From Batkoa obscura (Eukaryota; Entomophthoromycota; Entomophthoromycetes; Entomophthorales; Batkoaceae), in contig JASVEC010000006.1 in assembly GCA_030770535.1 (NCBI GenBank), positions 1,364,001 to 1,428,000 on the forward strand: a DNA stretch of 64,000 nt. Direction: 5' to 3'. Below the pieces are notes generated by a model. It searched no databases and was not told the origin of the DNA. It saw nothing but the letters and a program-made list of their open reading frames with translations. Each line of letters starts with the position of its first letter. Position 1 is the stretch's first letter. This document shows positions 45,750-57,220 of this stretch, piece by piece. Made by a program: the position numbers and the translations under genes.

Positions 45750-46534
45750 TGTGAAATATTGCTTTATTAGCTCTCGGATTGATTATAACACAACAATCAC
45801 TTAAGTTGCTGTGTTCTCAAGTTCAAACACAATCAAGCCAGAGTCCCTTATTTTGACTTGCTGCGAGAATTTCTAACTTCATATTGCAAAGAATATTATC
45901 TTCTCATTTTGATATCCATAGTTGTGTGAAAGTTGATACTTAGTGGTCGAAGTTAAAAGCTACTCTTGCTTAATTAACTTGCCTTGGGTCGAACGGTCTT
46001 AGTTTATATAACTAAGATAGACTTAACTTAATAAGAATGGTATGCAATAGGCTATACGAAAGCCGGTACTCAGTAGTAGAAGTTAAAAGCTACTCTTGCT
46101 TAATTAACTTACCTTGAGTCGAACGGTCTTAGTTTATGTAACTAAGGTAGACTTAACTTAATAGAAATAGTACGTAATAAGCTACAAATTATGTAAACAA
46201 ATACAATGGAAGATACTACCGTAAAATCTATATCAGATGTTGTCAGAAAGACTTAGTGACTTTATTAACGATACGTTATCAGGGAGTAATCCAATTAAAA
46301 AGCCTCGAGTTAGTATGTTGAAGAATCTCTTTTATACTCCAACTGGGTGGCTATATATAAGGGACATTATAGCAGTTATTCCTTATTATAGTTGCCAAGT
46401 ATGGGCATTAAAACGTGGGCAATAAGTTCTTCATGATCAGGTGGTAGCAATCCTCACAGCAAACCTATATAAGGAACTCTGAATTGATTATAATATTATA
46501 ATCAATCTTAGAGCTAATGAAGCGATATTTCACA
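45750..46534. mobile_element. Composite LTR fossil, two LTR pieces in opposite orientation
   Basis: 45750-45920 matches the left 190 bases of the LTR at 57571. From 45925 to 46534 the same LTR family runs in the opposite direction, ending GATATTTCACA, and it contains an internal tandem duplication of about 130 bases. The outer ends are therefore inverted copies of TGTGAAATATTGCTTTATTAGC. No target duplication is visible and no internal retroelement genes are present, so it is a non-coding fossil. The open stretch at 46237-46425 is only LTR sequence. Confidence 0.75.
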
Positions 46535-47112
46535 GTAAATTCCATACTAAAAAATTTAATTTTAAAGAGTTTTTTTAGCTATTAGGTATAATGAAAGATC
46601 ATTTTTATAATTATTTAAGTTTTAGAATTACTATCCATTTAATGTATTAGCTAAGATATAATATTCTATTCTTTACTTTTCCTTACTAATTTAAGAAATT
46701 GTTTGAAAGAAATTTACTAATAAATTATCTAACTTCTTTGTTATGTAAAAAATGTACAAAATATATAAAACAAAAAAGACACCCCTATTAAAGCTGTCAA
46801 TATCAATCAGCCTTTGATCGAAGCCAGTGAAATATCTAATTCATTGGAACGCAAAAATAGGCATTTGTGTATAAACAAAAATAAAAAAACTAATATTCAA
46901 AAAAAGTATCTCGGTAATATGAAACAAAGCTAAAGAGCAGAGCTATCAAACGAGTATAATATATATTTTTCACGGTCCTTTATACTTTTATCTTTGTTTA
47001 TGAATATGTGCCTGTTTTTGCGTTTTAACGGATTAAACATTTCACTAGCTTGTTCTTTATGTTATCTACTTTAAACCTTTTACTTAAAAAGTTTGAAATT
47101 AATTTTGCCATA
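46535..47112. other. Intergenic
   Basis: AT-rich, no gene recognised. Confidence 0.4.
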
Positions 47113-47199
47113 CGGGGACGTTTTTTTTGGCTTCATCACTTTTTCCATTTGAGTGGAAAGATTGTTAGTAAAATTCTTAAACACAAAAATACATCCCCA
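47113..47199 (-). mobile_element. TIR element, copy 12 (internally shortened)
   Basis: Reverse copy of 87 bases that lacks the central AAGCGCT palindrome region; both ends and TA flanks are kept (first base C instead of T). Confidence 0.8.
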
Positions 47200-47496
47200 T
47201 ATATTATCGTTTCAGTGTCGATGACTTTATTTTGTGATATCGAAAATAAATATTAAACATTATAGTATTAAGCTTAAGTCATTTAAAGTATTACTTATCT
47301 TGAGATCTTCTTTTTTGTCAAATCTTCCAAATACTCCAATAGTAAAACAAACTTTTTAAATAAAAGTATGGAATAAACCCCAAGCCATAACATGAATAAA
47401 ATAAACTATCTGCAAAACAACAAGATGGATTTAACTAACAATATTTTTAAACAATTATAATTTTATTTGATCAGTATCTAAAGTAAACAACTCAAT
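47200..47496. other. 3' flank of QCR2 gene
   Basis: AT-rich spacer; nothing recognised. Confidence 0.35.
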
Positions 47497-49030
47497 TTAA
47501 AGTTTAAGCTGATCAGCGTAAGGTAGGTAATTTAAAGAACCTTGGATAGAGATTGATGGTTTGGTAGCAATGAGCTGTTTAACGCTCTATAAAAAGTTAA
47601 CAAATCTTAAAACATACTTTAAAAATATTTTTTTTACCTCACTCAATTCTTTTTCACTAACTTTTTCAATTTGAGCAATACGTTCACTGATGCTTAATGA
47701 TTTACCGAGTAAGGAAACCTAAAAAAATAAATATCCTGCAAAATAAAAAAATATTATAAAACATACTTGACTTCCTAAATGATGTACATTGGAGCTTTGA
47801 TTTTCACTAGAAACAAGAACTTCAAGTTTAGCTTGATTGATGGCACGTTTAAGTTCATCTTGTGAGAGTTTACTGCTAACTTCCTTAAGTTTAGCAAGAG
47901 CAGTTTCAGTAGCAGAAGCAACTTGTTTAGTTGGAGCTTTAACGTAGATACCAAATAAACCAGCATCCGAATAACTAAAGTTAAAAGCGGAAACTTGAGC
48001 ACCTTGATGAGTGTGAGCTACTTTAGCTAATGGTGATACACCTTCTCCCCATTTAACTTGATTTTGCCCACCTAACAAATGCTTGAGTACTAATAAAGTA
48101 GCTTCTTTATCTGAGCCATAAGCAGCTCCTTCAAAAGCATAAGCAATATGACCATATGGGCCACTGGCTTCTACTCTAACTTCACCACCGTGGTATTTGG
48201 AAGCTTGGGTGGATAAGCCTGAGCTTGCAGTAGTATCATAAAATAATTCATTAAGTTGTTGACTAGCTACTTCATGATCAATATTGGTACCAGCAAAAAC
48301 AACATCTTTAGTGTTAAGAGCTTGTTGAGCATAGGATTTAATATCGTTAATGTTAACTCCACTATTGGATTTAGCAAAGATAGAGTTTCCTAAACCTTGA
48401 CGGAAAGCTACATTATGGATAGAATCAATTACTTGAGCTTCTGAAGAAGAAGCAGCTGCTTCAAAAGCTACTTGTGGGGCTACGTCAAGTAATTCATAGT
48501 TAGCAAATTTGGTGTGCTGAAGAACATCAGATAAGGATTCAATGAAATAAGGACTAAAAAGTTAAAAATTAAATTATTATTGCTACTTTAAATAATAAAT
48601 ATATATAACTTACGTATCCTCACGGAAAAATTGAGCGGTATAAACAATATTTTCACGGGATAAAGCAGCGGAAATAGTAGCACCTTGAAGTTCAGCTTCA
48701 CGTGTGATACGGAATGAAGTACGCTTAGTAGTATTCTTTCAAAATTAATAATCATTTTAATCACTATTTTTTAAAATTATAATTTAGCTTAATTACCTTA
48801 TAAGCAAAGTTCTTTAAATAGTGAGCTACTCCATATTTGGTTTCATAACGGGAACCAGCTTTTACAAACAATGAAAGAGTGGATAATGGAGCTCCAGAAT
48901 CTTGGGAAACAAGTTTAACTCCAAACTCACCGGAAGTGATCTTAGCTTCTGGTGCAATGGCAGAAGTGGAAGCATAAGTTGCACGTTGGCAAGCTCTCAA
49001 TGATTTTATTGGGTTTATTGTACGAATCAT
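47497..49030 (-). CDS. QCR2: Cytochrome bc1 complex core subunit 2 (QCR2)
   Basis: Five exons, minus strand (49030-48797, 48735-48614, 48553-47767, 47718-47638, 47586-47497), join to 437 residues. The N-terminus is a mitochondrial presequence (Arg/Ser/Ala-rich, no acid: MIRTINPIKSLRACQRATYA). The M16 peptidase-like fold is evident from LFVKAGSRYETKYGVAHYLKNFAYK, KRTSFRITREAELQGATISA and the second half KWGEGVSPLAKV. The zinc motif HxxEH of active M16 enzymes is replaced (AHYLKN), as expected for the non-catalytic core protein 2 rather than a processing peptidase. It sits on the matrix side of respiratory complex III. The unspliced frames cover only part of the gene. Confidence 0.93.
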
Positions 49031-50434
49031 ATCTATTACATTTTGTTATTGCTTGTTTCAATAGTTGATTGTAATATTTTTACCTTAACTAAAATGATGT
49101 TTTTAGTGATGTTTAGATTTTATTTAAGATTAAAATATAGCTTTTGATGATTATCTTTAATCGATTTTTTTTTCGATATTAATTTATCAAATTAAATTAT
49201 TACATTATGACTTTTTTGTATGGTTTTGAAATTGATTGGCTAAAGTGTAATGATCCCATAAAGTTAAGTAGTCTTAATTATCCATTTCTGATTTTTTAGG
49301 AAAAATAAAGCGAAAAAGTTTCTACAATTCATGTAGCTATTATTAGTAGAACTAATTTCTGACAGTATTTACTTGAAATAATAATAAAAGCAAGATCAAA
49401 GTTTTAATATAAAAGGTATAAATATATTATCTAAAAATTAAAACAGGTTATGTATTTTAATCAGTGAAATATATACTTAATCGTCTCATATTATTCACAG
49501 TTGAACTTCAAGTTTTAAAAGTACAGTTTTATGTAATTTTGAACTTTCACTTGAAACTTTGTGCTGTAATATTACTAGTGGATATTTTAGCCAATGAGTT
49601 TACTCGCTTTCAGGTATAAAAGGATGTTCAATAAATTTAGATTTGAAGTTTGGATGTTTATTCTTTCTTGTTGATACACAATTAAACCACATGGGTACTA
49701 GCGGAGTCTAATTTTGAGTTTAGCACTTTGAGTTTTTCATTTAAAATGAGTGATTTCTCGATGAACATCAATGGTGTCAAATTTAGTATTTAAATAGCTG
49801 AAGGGTTTTTTCAAAGCACTAAACCCATTATAGCTTTATTTCATTTAGATAGCCTGATAGAATAAGGCACGTGTTGTATTACTTCTTTCTAATAGTATTT
49901 TGTTTTGTATACTCACAATCAATATAAACGCAAACAGCTTCGAGCTGCCAAACTTAATGAAGGATATATTTCAAGGAAAAACAAACCAAGCCTGCTGCGA
50001 ATATTCGTTTAATAATATAGATTTAAAAAAATAGGTTTATTGTAATACAGAAACTAGAGATTAGCGATTTAGCATCAATACAATCAATAGAATAGTTATA
50101 TTGCATAAATATTATTTTGAAATATATTACTATTATTTATTAAGCTACGAAAAACTTTAAAAATAATAGCAACCCTCAATTAAATAATGAGGATAATCCC
50201 AAAAAAAACTGGTTAGAATTAAAAGATTTAAACAAATCATATGTCAATTAACCGTTGGGGAGAATATAGCAAATCAATGATGAAGAGGAAAGCATTTCAG
50301 CTGAGTAACTTACGTCCACAATCAGCGAATCAAATCAAAGGAACTAAATGTAGCATGCGTTGATTTGCTGATTTAATCTTCAAATGCTCATGATTTAATT
50401 GAAATGACTAAGGAATATCTAAGGAGCTAAAAAG
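49031..50434. other. Divergent promoter region of QCR2 and TBP genes
   Basis: 1.4 kb between divergent housekeeping genes. A 41-codon ATG frame at 50241-50363 has no recognisable product. Nothing else seen. Confidence 0.4.
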
Positions 50435-50443
50435 TATATAAAG
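50435..50443 (+). promoter_or_regulatory. TATA box of the TBP gene
   Basis: TATATAAAG 167 bases before the ATG at 50610. The TATA-binding protein gene itself has a TATA-like element. Confidence 0.45.
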
Positions 50444-50609
50444 AAAGGAAAATGAAATTGAAATCCCAAAATTTTTTGAAAAAGTATAAAAGCTTCAAAA
50501 ACGAAGATTTATTTTTAAAATCAGGGGTTGTTTTAAATTCAAAAAATAAATGTAAACACTTTTTGTTTAAATTAAGATGATTACTCATAATTCTAGAATT
50601 CAATAAATC

Positions 50610-51572
50610 ATGTCTCAATCTCCTTTCGGTGCTCCTTCTCCAGCTGGTCCTTACTTTTCTCCATTCACCAATGGACATACCGTAGGTACCCCTGGGTTTG
50701 CTGTCGGCACTCCTAACCCTTACTCCGCCAACCCAACTCCTAATCCATATTCCAACCTTGCCACCCCTGCTTTACAACCCCCTACCCCAGCACCTATTGC
50801 TGAGGCAACTCCAGCTGCTGATGAAGAGCAGTCTGGTCCAGTAGGTATCGTACCTACTTTACAGTAAGCTATTTGATACTTGACTTTGTTTTTATTAACA
50901 ATTTAAGAAATATCGTGGCTACAGTTAACTTGGAGTGTAGACTTGATTTGAAAACTATTGCATTACATGCACGTAATGCAGAATATAATCCAAAGGTAAT
51001 TGGATGATAGTGTATATTGTCAGTCATTTAAAACATTAATTAGCGTTTTGCTGCGGTTATCATGAGAATCCGTGAACCAAAGACTACTGCTTTAATCTTT
51101 AGTTCTGGCAAAATGGTTGTTACTGGTGCTAAATCTGAGAATGATTCCAGATTAGCATCACGTAAGTATGCACGTATTGTTCAGAAGTTAGGCTTCCAGG
51201 CCAAATTTTCTGATTTTAAAATTCAAAATATTGTTGGCTCATGCGATGTTAAATTTCCTATTCGTTTGGAAGGACTTGCCTATTCCCATGGGCATTTCTC
51301 ATCGGTAATTAATAGCCATAATTTCTCTTTTAACAGAGTTGATTATAATTTAATAGTATGAACCGGAACTTTTCCCTGGTTTAATTTACCGTATGGTAAA
51401 ACCAAAGATTGTGCTTCTTATTTTTGTCTCTGGCAAAATTGTACTTACTGGTGCAAAAGTATAAAAAATTCTAATGCTTACATTATATACTAACAATTTT
51501 TAGGTACGAAGTGAAATTTATCAAGCGTTTGAAGCTATTTATCCTGTACTTACTGAATTCAGAAAGCCTTAA
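50610..51572 (+). CDS. TATA-binding protein (TBP)
   Basis: Five exons (50610-50863, 50908-50995, 51044-51304, 51357-51458, 51504-51572) join in frame to 257 residues. The first 80 residues are a Pro/Asn/Tyr-rich, non-conserved head with repeated PNPYS-like units. The core (from about residue 82) contains the two direct repeats of the saddle: [40 protein letters not shown] and [15 protein letters not shown], then [20 protein letters not shown] and [14 protein letters not shown]. These match TBP almost residue for residue. It nucleates pre-initiation complexes of all three RNA polymerases. The repeated-core motif would be cut in two if introns were ignored. Confidence is very high. Confidence 0.98.
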
Positions 51573-51785
51573 TCCTTATAGAAGGTTAAGCATAATTATT
51601 TAAAAATTTTGACTATCACCTACATAAATAAAATGATTTATTTAAATTAATATTATTCTATTTTTATACTCTTTTTTATTCACAAGCTATTTAATTCTAC
51701 TAATCAAAATATACTAAGCACTTTTTTAAATCTCTAAGAATTAATTTATTACGAGTTTGATTATTTTGTTTAGTTGTTTAAAATA

Positions 51786-54103
51786 ATGTCTGAAGAAAAT
51801 AATAAAAACTCGAGCCCATTAAATGAAGGGATAAACCCCTTTGAAGATATGTCTAGTTCACTATCACAAATAAAATTAGATACAGAGTGGACACAAAACA
51901 ATACGGAGAAACCAAAAGTATTATCACCACCACCACCAAGTGAAAGCTCATTAAAATCAAGCAGTAGAATTACAATAAAATCAGTATCTTTATCTTCTCC
52001 TGATCCTTTATTTGCACTTTTACCACCAAGTTCAAGAGCAACAAGGTCAACGCCTTCAATCTCAAAAAAAAGCTCCATTACCACTATTCCAACTAATGAA
52101 GTTAAATTGGAATCTAATAAAGTACTAAATAATCCAAAAGATAACTTGTTGAAGGAGACCAACCCTAATCCAGAAGGTAAACAATTGAAATTTTTTAAAT
52201 CTGGGTTTAAATTTTTATTCTAACAAATAGTGAGTGAAGATGATTTACCTTTAATAAACGGTATCAAAAAAAGCACAAGTTATACAACACCCTCACAATC
52301 TTTAACTAATAATGAAGAAACGTTTAAAATACCACCAAAGGGAATACTACCCGTATTTAATATCTCGATCTCTAACCCTCGTAAAGTTAACGACGCTCTC
52401 AACCCATATACAATGTATAGAATTAGTACTTGGGTAATTAAAGTTTATAAGATTATTTAAGACATTTTTTGACTCAATTTTAGACTAATTCTACAGCGTA
52501 TAAAAAGAAAGAGTTTGCAGTAGAAAGAAGGTTCCGAGATTTTTTATGGTTATATGAGCAGTTAAGTTCGAATAATCAAGGTATCATTGTACCTCCACCT
52601 CCAGAGAAAAATGCTATAGGTATATATTATAATTTAATAATTGGGTGTTTAGTTGGAATATTGATACCCATGTATGTAAGATTTGAATTAAACATTTTAA
52701 AATAGGAAGATTTCAAGATGATTTTGTAGAAAGTAGAAGAAGATCGTTGGAAATTATGCTTAAAAAGATTACAGCTCATCCTTTACTTTATGGAGATCCA
52801 GATGTCAAATTCTTTTTAGAGTCTGAAAGTTTTGCTATTGAAGTAAGTTAACTACAGTTTAAAAATGTAGCGTTACTACTACTAGACCATATTTTTAAAC
52901 TAACTTATTAAAATTGTAAAATTAGATAGTACAAAGAAAAAAAGAAACTTCAAAAGGTTTATTTAAAATCTTTGGTGATGCTGTTTCTAACGCTACCGCT
53001 TCTTTTACTAAATTTTCTGAACCTGATGAGGTAAGTTCTAGTTTTGTTATAATAAATAGATGAATCCTAAACTTTTAAAGTGGTTTGAATCAAGAAAATA
53101 TCAAGTTGATCAACTTGAGGTACAATTGAAAGCATTATATAAATCAGTAGAGCTTGTTTCAAAGCAAAGGAAGCGTAAGTTATATTTAGATTTTATTTAT
53201 TTATTGTAATAATATAAAATAGATCTTGGGGATGATCACCTTGATTTTGGGGAAGCATTGGTAGCACTTGCTAGTGCCGAAGTAAACAAAGGGTTGTCAA
53301 AGCATTTTTTAGAGCTTGGAAACTTACAAAAAAAATTAAAGGATATTCAAGAACTTCAATCAAAACAAGATTCAAGTACAATAGCCGCCACAGCTGAGCT
53401 ATACTTAAGGTCCATTGCTTCAGTTAAAGCTTGTTTTGCTTCTCGTACAAAATCTTATTCATCTTGGCAAACTTTGGAAATAGAATACGAAAAAAAGCAA
53501 ACTGCTTTAATTAAAGCACAAGGTAGTAAAGCTCGTCCAGATAAATGCTCTCAGCTTCAAACAGAAGTTAATCAGGTATGAAATTTGTTAATTATTTAGT
53601 CAAAAGTTACTAAGCAACATTTATAGCTCGAGCGCAAAGCGGTTGCAGCCAAAAACGAATTTGAGGATATGTCTAAATTGGTCAAAGATGAACTTGATCG
53701 ATTTGATAGAGAAAAGATTGAAGATTTTCAAGTCGGGATAGAAGAGTTTTTAGAAAAGATGATAATGAATCAAAGGGAGATAGTCAAGTTGTGGGAAAAT
53801 TTTATAAACAGTTTAAATGAAGCAAATGAAACGAATGAGACTTCTGAGATAACACAACCAAATGATAACAATGAATTGATTAATGAGGAGACTAATGGAA
53901 GTCCAATGGTTTCAGATCAACCTTTAATAAATAAAATGGAATCTCCCATGAATAAAAAAAATGTTTTAGATACCTCAGGACTTCACTTTAGCAACCCTAC
54001 CTCACCAGATCCACTCTCGCCTCCTAAATTATATCAGGCTGAAGACGAAAATGTGGTTCCATTGTCGCCCCCAGAAGACCCAGCCACTTCTATTTGGGGC
54101 TAA
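51786..54103 (+). CDS. Sorting nexin Vps5/SNX1-SNX2 type (retromer)
   Basis: Eight exons (51786-52176, 52231-52433, 52484-52619, 52706-52842, 52926-53030, 53081-53174, 53223-53575, 53627-54103) join to 631 residues. The start is the first ATG (51786). About 165 disordered Ser/Pro-rich residues precede a PX domain (about 168-290; VERRFRDFLWLYEQL and VPPPPEKNAIGRF, the phosphoinositide-binding elements). A BAR domain of the Vps5 type follows (RKYQVDQLEVQLKALYKSVE, LDFGEALVALASAE, FASRTKSYSSWQTLEIEYEK, FDREKIEDFQVGIEEFL). It should pair with Vps17 to tubulate endosomes in retromer-dependent retrieval to the Golgi. An acidic, Pro-rich tail ends PATSIWG. The start codon is 214 bases after the TBP stop, in the same direction. 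Confidence 0.95.
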
Positions 54104-54434
54104 TTATTAAGTACATAAATAATAATAAACTGAATTCTTATTTTAAAATAAAATGATAGTGATACTTGTTTTGATGTAGCTTTTTTTATTCAAATAGCAT
54201 CAAGTTTACTTAGTTATATTTTAGCAATTATGCTTTACTAGTATTAAATTGTTAGTTGCATTTTTATAAAACACTTGTCCGTTTATTAAATAACAAAAAT
54301 TCCTTTTTTTTTGATAAGATTAAGTTCGACCAAAAATATTAATAAAATGTTTTAACAAATCTTTATATGCTAATTTTATGAAATATTGATATACTATCTG
54401 TGCTTCTATTTAAGGCGCTTTAGTTTGAAGTTTA
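54104..54434. other. Spacer between Vps5 gene and transposase relic
   Basis: AT-rich. No clear terminal inverted repeat of the transposon was found here. Confidence 0.35.
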
Positions 54435-56432
54435 CTAAAAAGGATTTTTTTGTAAGGCTGATGTTACATTTTTTATCATATCATAAAAACAACCTTTAAA
54501 GTTTGAATCGCTAATTGTTGAAGTAACCTGTTCAATAACAATTTTCATATCAAATTTTATACCTGAAGGAGGATTTAAATCCAGTATTAAAAATGATTCT
54601 ATATAAGTTTTGATCCTTGAAAATATATATTCTGCCGGATTTAGAATATAAGAATACATTGGTAATAATTTAGATTGATGGTTGGTATTAGTTAATGCTT
54701 TTTCTGCTTCTTGAACTCCGTGGACCCTTGTATTGTCTACAACTATCCAAGATCCCTTTGTATTTTGGGTCTCATTAAGAATAGCGATCAATTCTTTAGT
54801 AAATATGGTAAATTTTTCAGCTTTACACACATCATCAGATAAGGTATAGTGGAATATGCCTCTCCGAGAGACTGCAGCTATTAACGTTTGTTATATGCCC
54901 TTTATATCCGGAATAATTACAAACGTCTTCTTTCCACTTAAAAGTCGAATTTTTGTTTCATTTAAATGATAATTAAAACCCAACTCATGAATAAATATGC
55001 AATTCTCGCTATTATTAGTATAATATTGAATAAAACCTGTAGCATACTCTGCTCTTTTAAGTATAATTGATTCTTCATTTACTTTATCTAATATATAGCT
55101 CTAATTTTTGAGTCACTTTTAGCAACTTTAATGTTTCACTCACCAAGGATAATCCTAACTTAACACCTGTTCAATTATATAATATTTCTTTTATTTGCTT
55201 TAAAGTATAATTATTACTTTCCTCAAAAATCCTCCCAGTTTCAGTGACTATTTGTTCGGTTAAAATTACACCAGGTTGCATTTCTTCATCTTCTACTTTT
55301 ATAATCCCACTTAGTCTTCCTTTCTTTTCAACCCCCATTTCTCTGTTCTTATAGTTAATGGATAGCTGCTCTGGTTTGCTTTTTGCAACTATTCCTTGAT
55401 CATCCACTGATAACAACAAAGTTTTCTTAGTTTTATCACTTATTTCGCTATTCGCTTGAAGTCTTTGAGTATTGCATGTTTTACTGCTTTCCTGGGTGCT
55501 TATATCGTAGCTATTTTCAGCACATATTTTATCATTACTCCAAGCATCCATTTCATCATTGCTTTGGATATTTGATTTTCCTATATCTGCGCTTTCTTTT
55601 AATCTTTTCCTTTCTTCACTAACAATAAATCCTGCACTACCATACTTCATAGACATTTGTTTCACCACCTCTTTTGTACTTTCCTTCATTAAATACTAGG
55701 TCCAATAATCCCTTTTTAGGAGCACTATTTATTTTAGTATTAGATTTTGTCATAAAACTTTTTAATTTGTCATCTTCCACATTTGTTTTGCCTGAATTTA
55801 CTTCTTCTTTCTAATTTGACATATTGCATTCCACTCCCATAGTTTATGGACAGCTGTTCCGATGCAGCTTTTATAGACCTTCCTTGGTTAATTACAAAAT
55901 CCAATAAAATTTCTTTAGCTTTATTGCTTATTTCGTTATAGGTTTTAGCACTGAAATTTTCTAATTTGATAGCTTCTTGTGGAATTATTTCCCCTGTTTC
56001 TTTAGGATTTTTTGATCTCTTTCTTTCATTACAAACAACAGCTTCTGGAGATCCTGGATTGATTACCAATTGCTCCGCTGCTTCTTTTATTGATTTTTTT
56101 AAATTAAATGCCAGCTCCAGCAAAATCTCCTTATTCTGTTTGCTCATTTTTGCACGCTTTCTATAACTATTATCTCTTAGCTTGTCTTTGTTTTATGTAT
56201 TTAATGTTATTTCTCTTGAGGATTCTTCCAATCTCCTTCTCTTTTTAAATATAATGCCTACCGCAGTCTTATAGTTAATGGATAAATCCTCTGCTATTTT
56301 CTTTATTGTTTTTTTTCGATCTGGCATTAGATTCAATAAACGCTGTTTAGTGTCTTCGCTTATTTTAGTATGCCTTCTATGACCACTCCCTTTTAACTTG
56401 GCATTATCTTGTTCTATTATTATTTTTGACAT
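54435..56432 (-). mobile_element. Tc1/IS630-like DNA transposon relic with repeated HTH units
   Basis: Minus strand. The 3' part encodes a DDE_3-type domain: IFIHELGFNYHLNETKIRLL, then KKTFVIIPDIKG, WIVVDNTRVHGV (second Asp present) and LPMYSYILNPAEYIFSRIK (third acid, Glu, present). The first catalytic position is His (IFIHE) where relatives have Asp. Upstream, YTLKQIKEIL...LSLVSETLKLLKVT looks like the usual Tc3-type HTH. Ahead of it are about five related units of some 60-75 residues with the core S-I-K-x-A-A-E-Q-L-S-I-N-Y, near 56215-56380, 56030-56190, 55785-55960, 55615-55760 and 55320-55455. An in-frame TAA separates units 1 and 2, a frameshift lies near 55690-55770, and several breaks occur at 54830-55170. 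Inactive. Terminal repeats were not found, so the ends are only those of the coding part. Confidence 0.8.
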
Positions 56433-56991
56433 TATAACCTAAAAATTAAACGTTTAAAAGTAGTATATAGCTGATTTACTTAAAATAAAGTTTAATCGCT
56501 TAAATTTGTTTATTATTTTTTTTTTATTGTGTTAGCATCAGATAAATCAGCTACAGACATTTATTTAAACGAAAGCTCAAATCGTTTAATTTAATTTCAT
56601 TCTATTCTTACCTTGTAATAAAACAGATTTACTAAAAGCTTTTTAAGTAAATTTTGCTATAATCCTCCTATACTTTGGCTTTTATTTAAGTATAGATGAC
56701 AAATGAATTGTGATTTAAGTTTTAAAAAAAGCATTTTAGATATCTATTTATTTAAAAAGTATTAAAATGCATTTTAACAGCTTTTAAGACAAAATTTTTA
56801 GCTGAAGTTTTTTCTTACAGTAAACTTTAAAAAACACTAGTTTATTTCATAAAATAGTTTACTTTTTGTGCCAAATTTTAATTATAAGGAAAGGTCAAAA
56901 ATTTAAAATTACAACTACTTGAAGCTTGTTTTTTATTATGAAGTGAGTAGTTTAATTTTTTTTAATTTTTTCAATTAATTTTATACATATA
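56433..56991. other. AT-rich spacer
   Basis: No transposon end, gene or RNA recognised. Confidence 0.35.
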
Positions 56992-57091
56992 TGGGGATGT
57001 ATTTTTTTGTTTAAGAATTTTACTAACAATCTTTCCGCTCAAATAGCGCTTAAAAAATCGAAAAAGTGATGGAACCAAAAAAACATCCTCA
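56992..57091 (+). mobile_element. ~100-bp TIR element, copy 13
   Basis: Forward copy with TA flanks (56990-56991, 57092-57093). Begins TGGGGATGTATTTTTTTG and ends AAACATCCTCA. Confidence 0.85.
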
Positions 57092-57220
57092 TATTTTTAT
57101 CCACATTTTATAAAATTTAATATTTAAAGCTTAATTGGTTTATATTAATCATAAAAAGCTAAAAGTTAAAAAAGTTTTTAAAAAAACATGTAAAATAAAA
57201 ATAAAATTTTATATTAATAA

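Noticed and set aside
46237-46425. 62-codon open frame
   Set aside because: Lies wholly in LTR sequence that recurs at 57571 and 58349; no protein family resemblance.
50241-50363. 41-codon ATG frame upstream of TBP
   Set aside because: Too short, no family and no spliced continuation found. It could be chance, so it is not listed as a gene.
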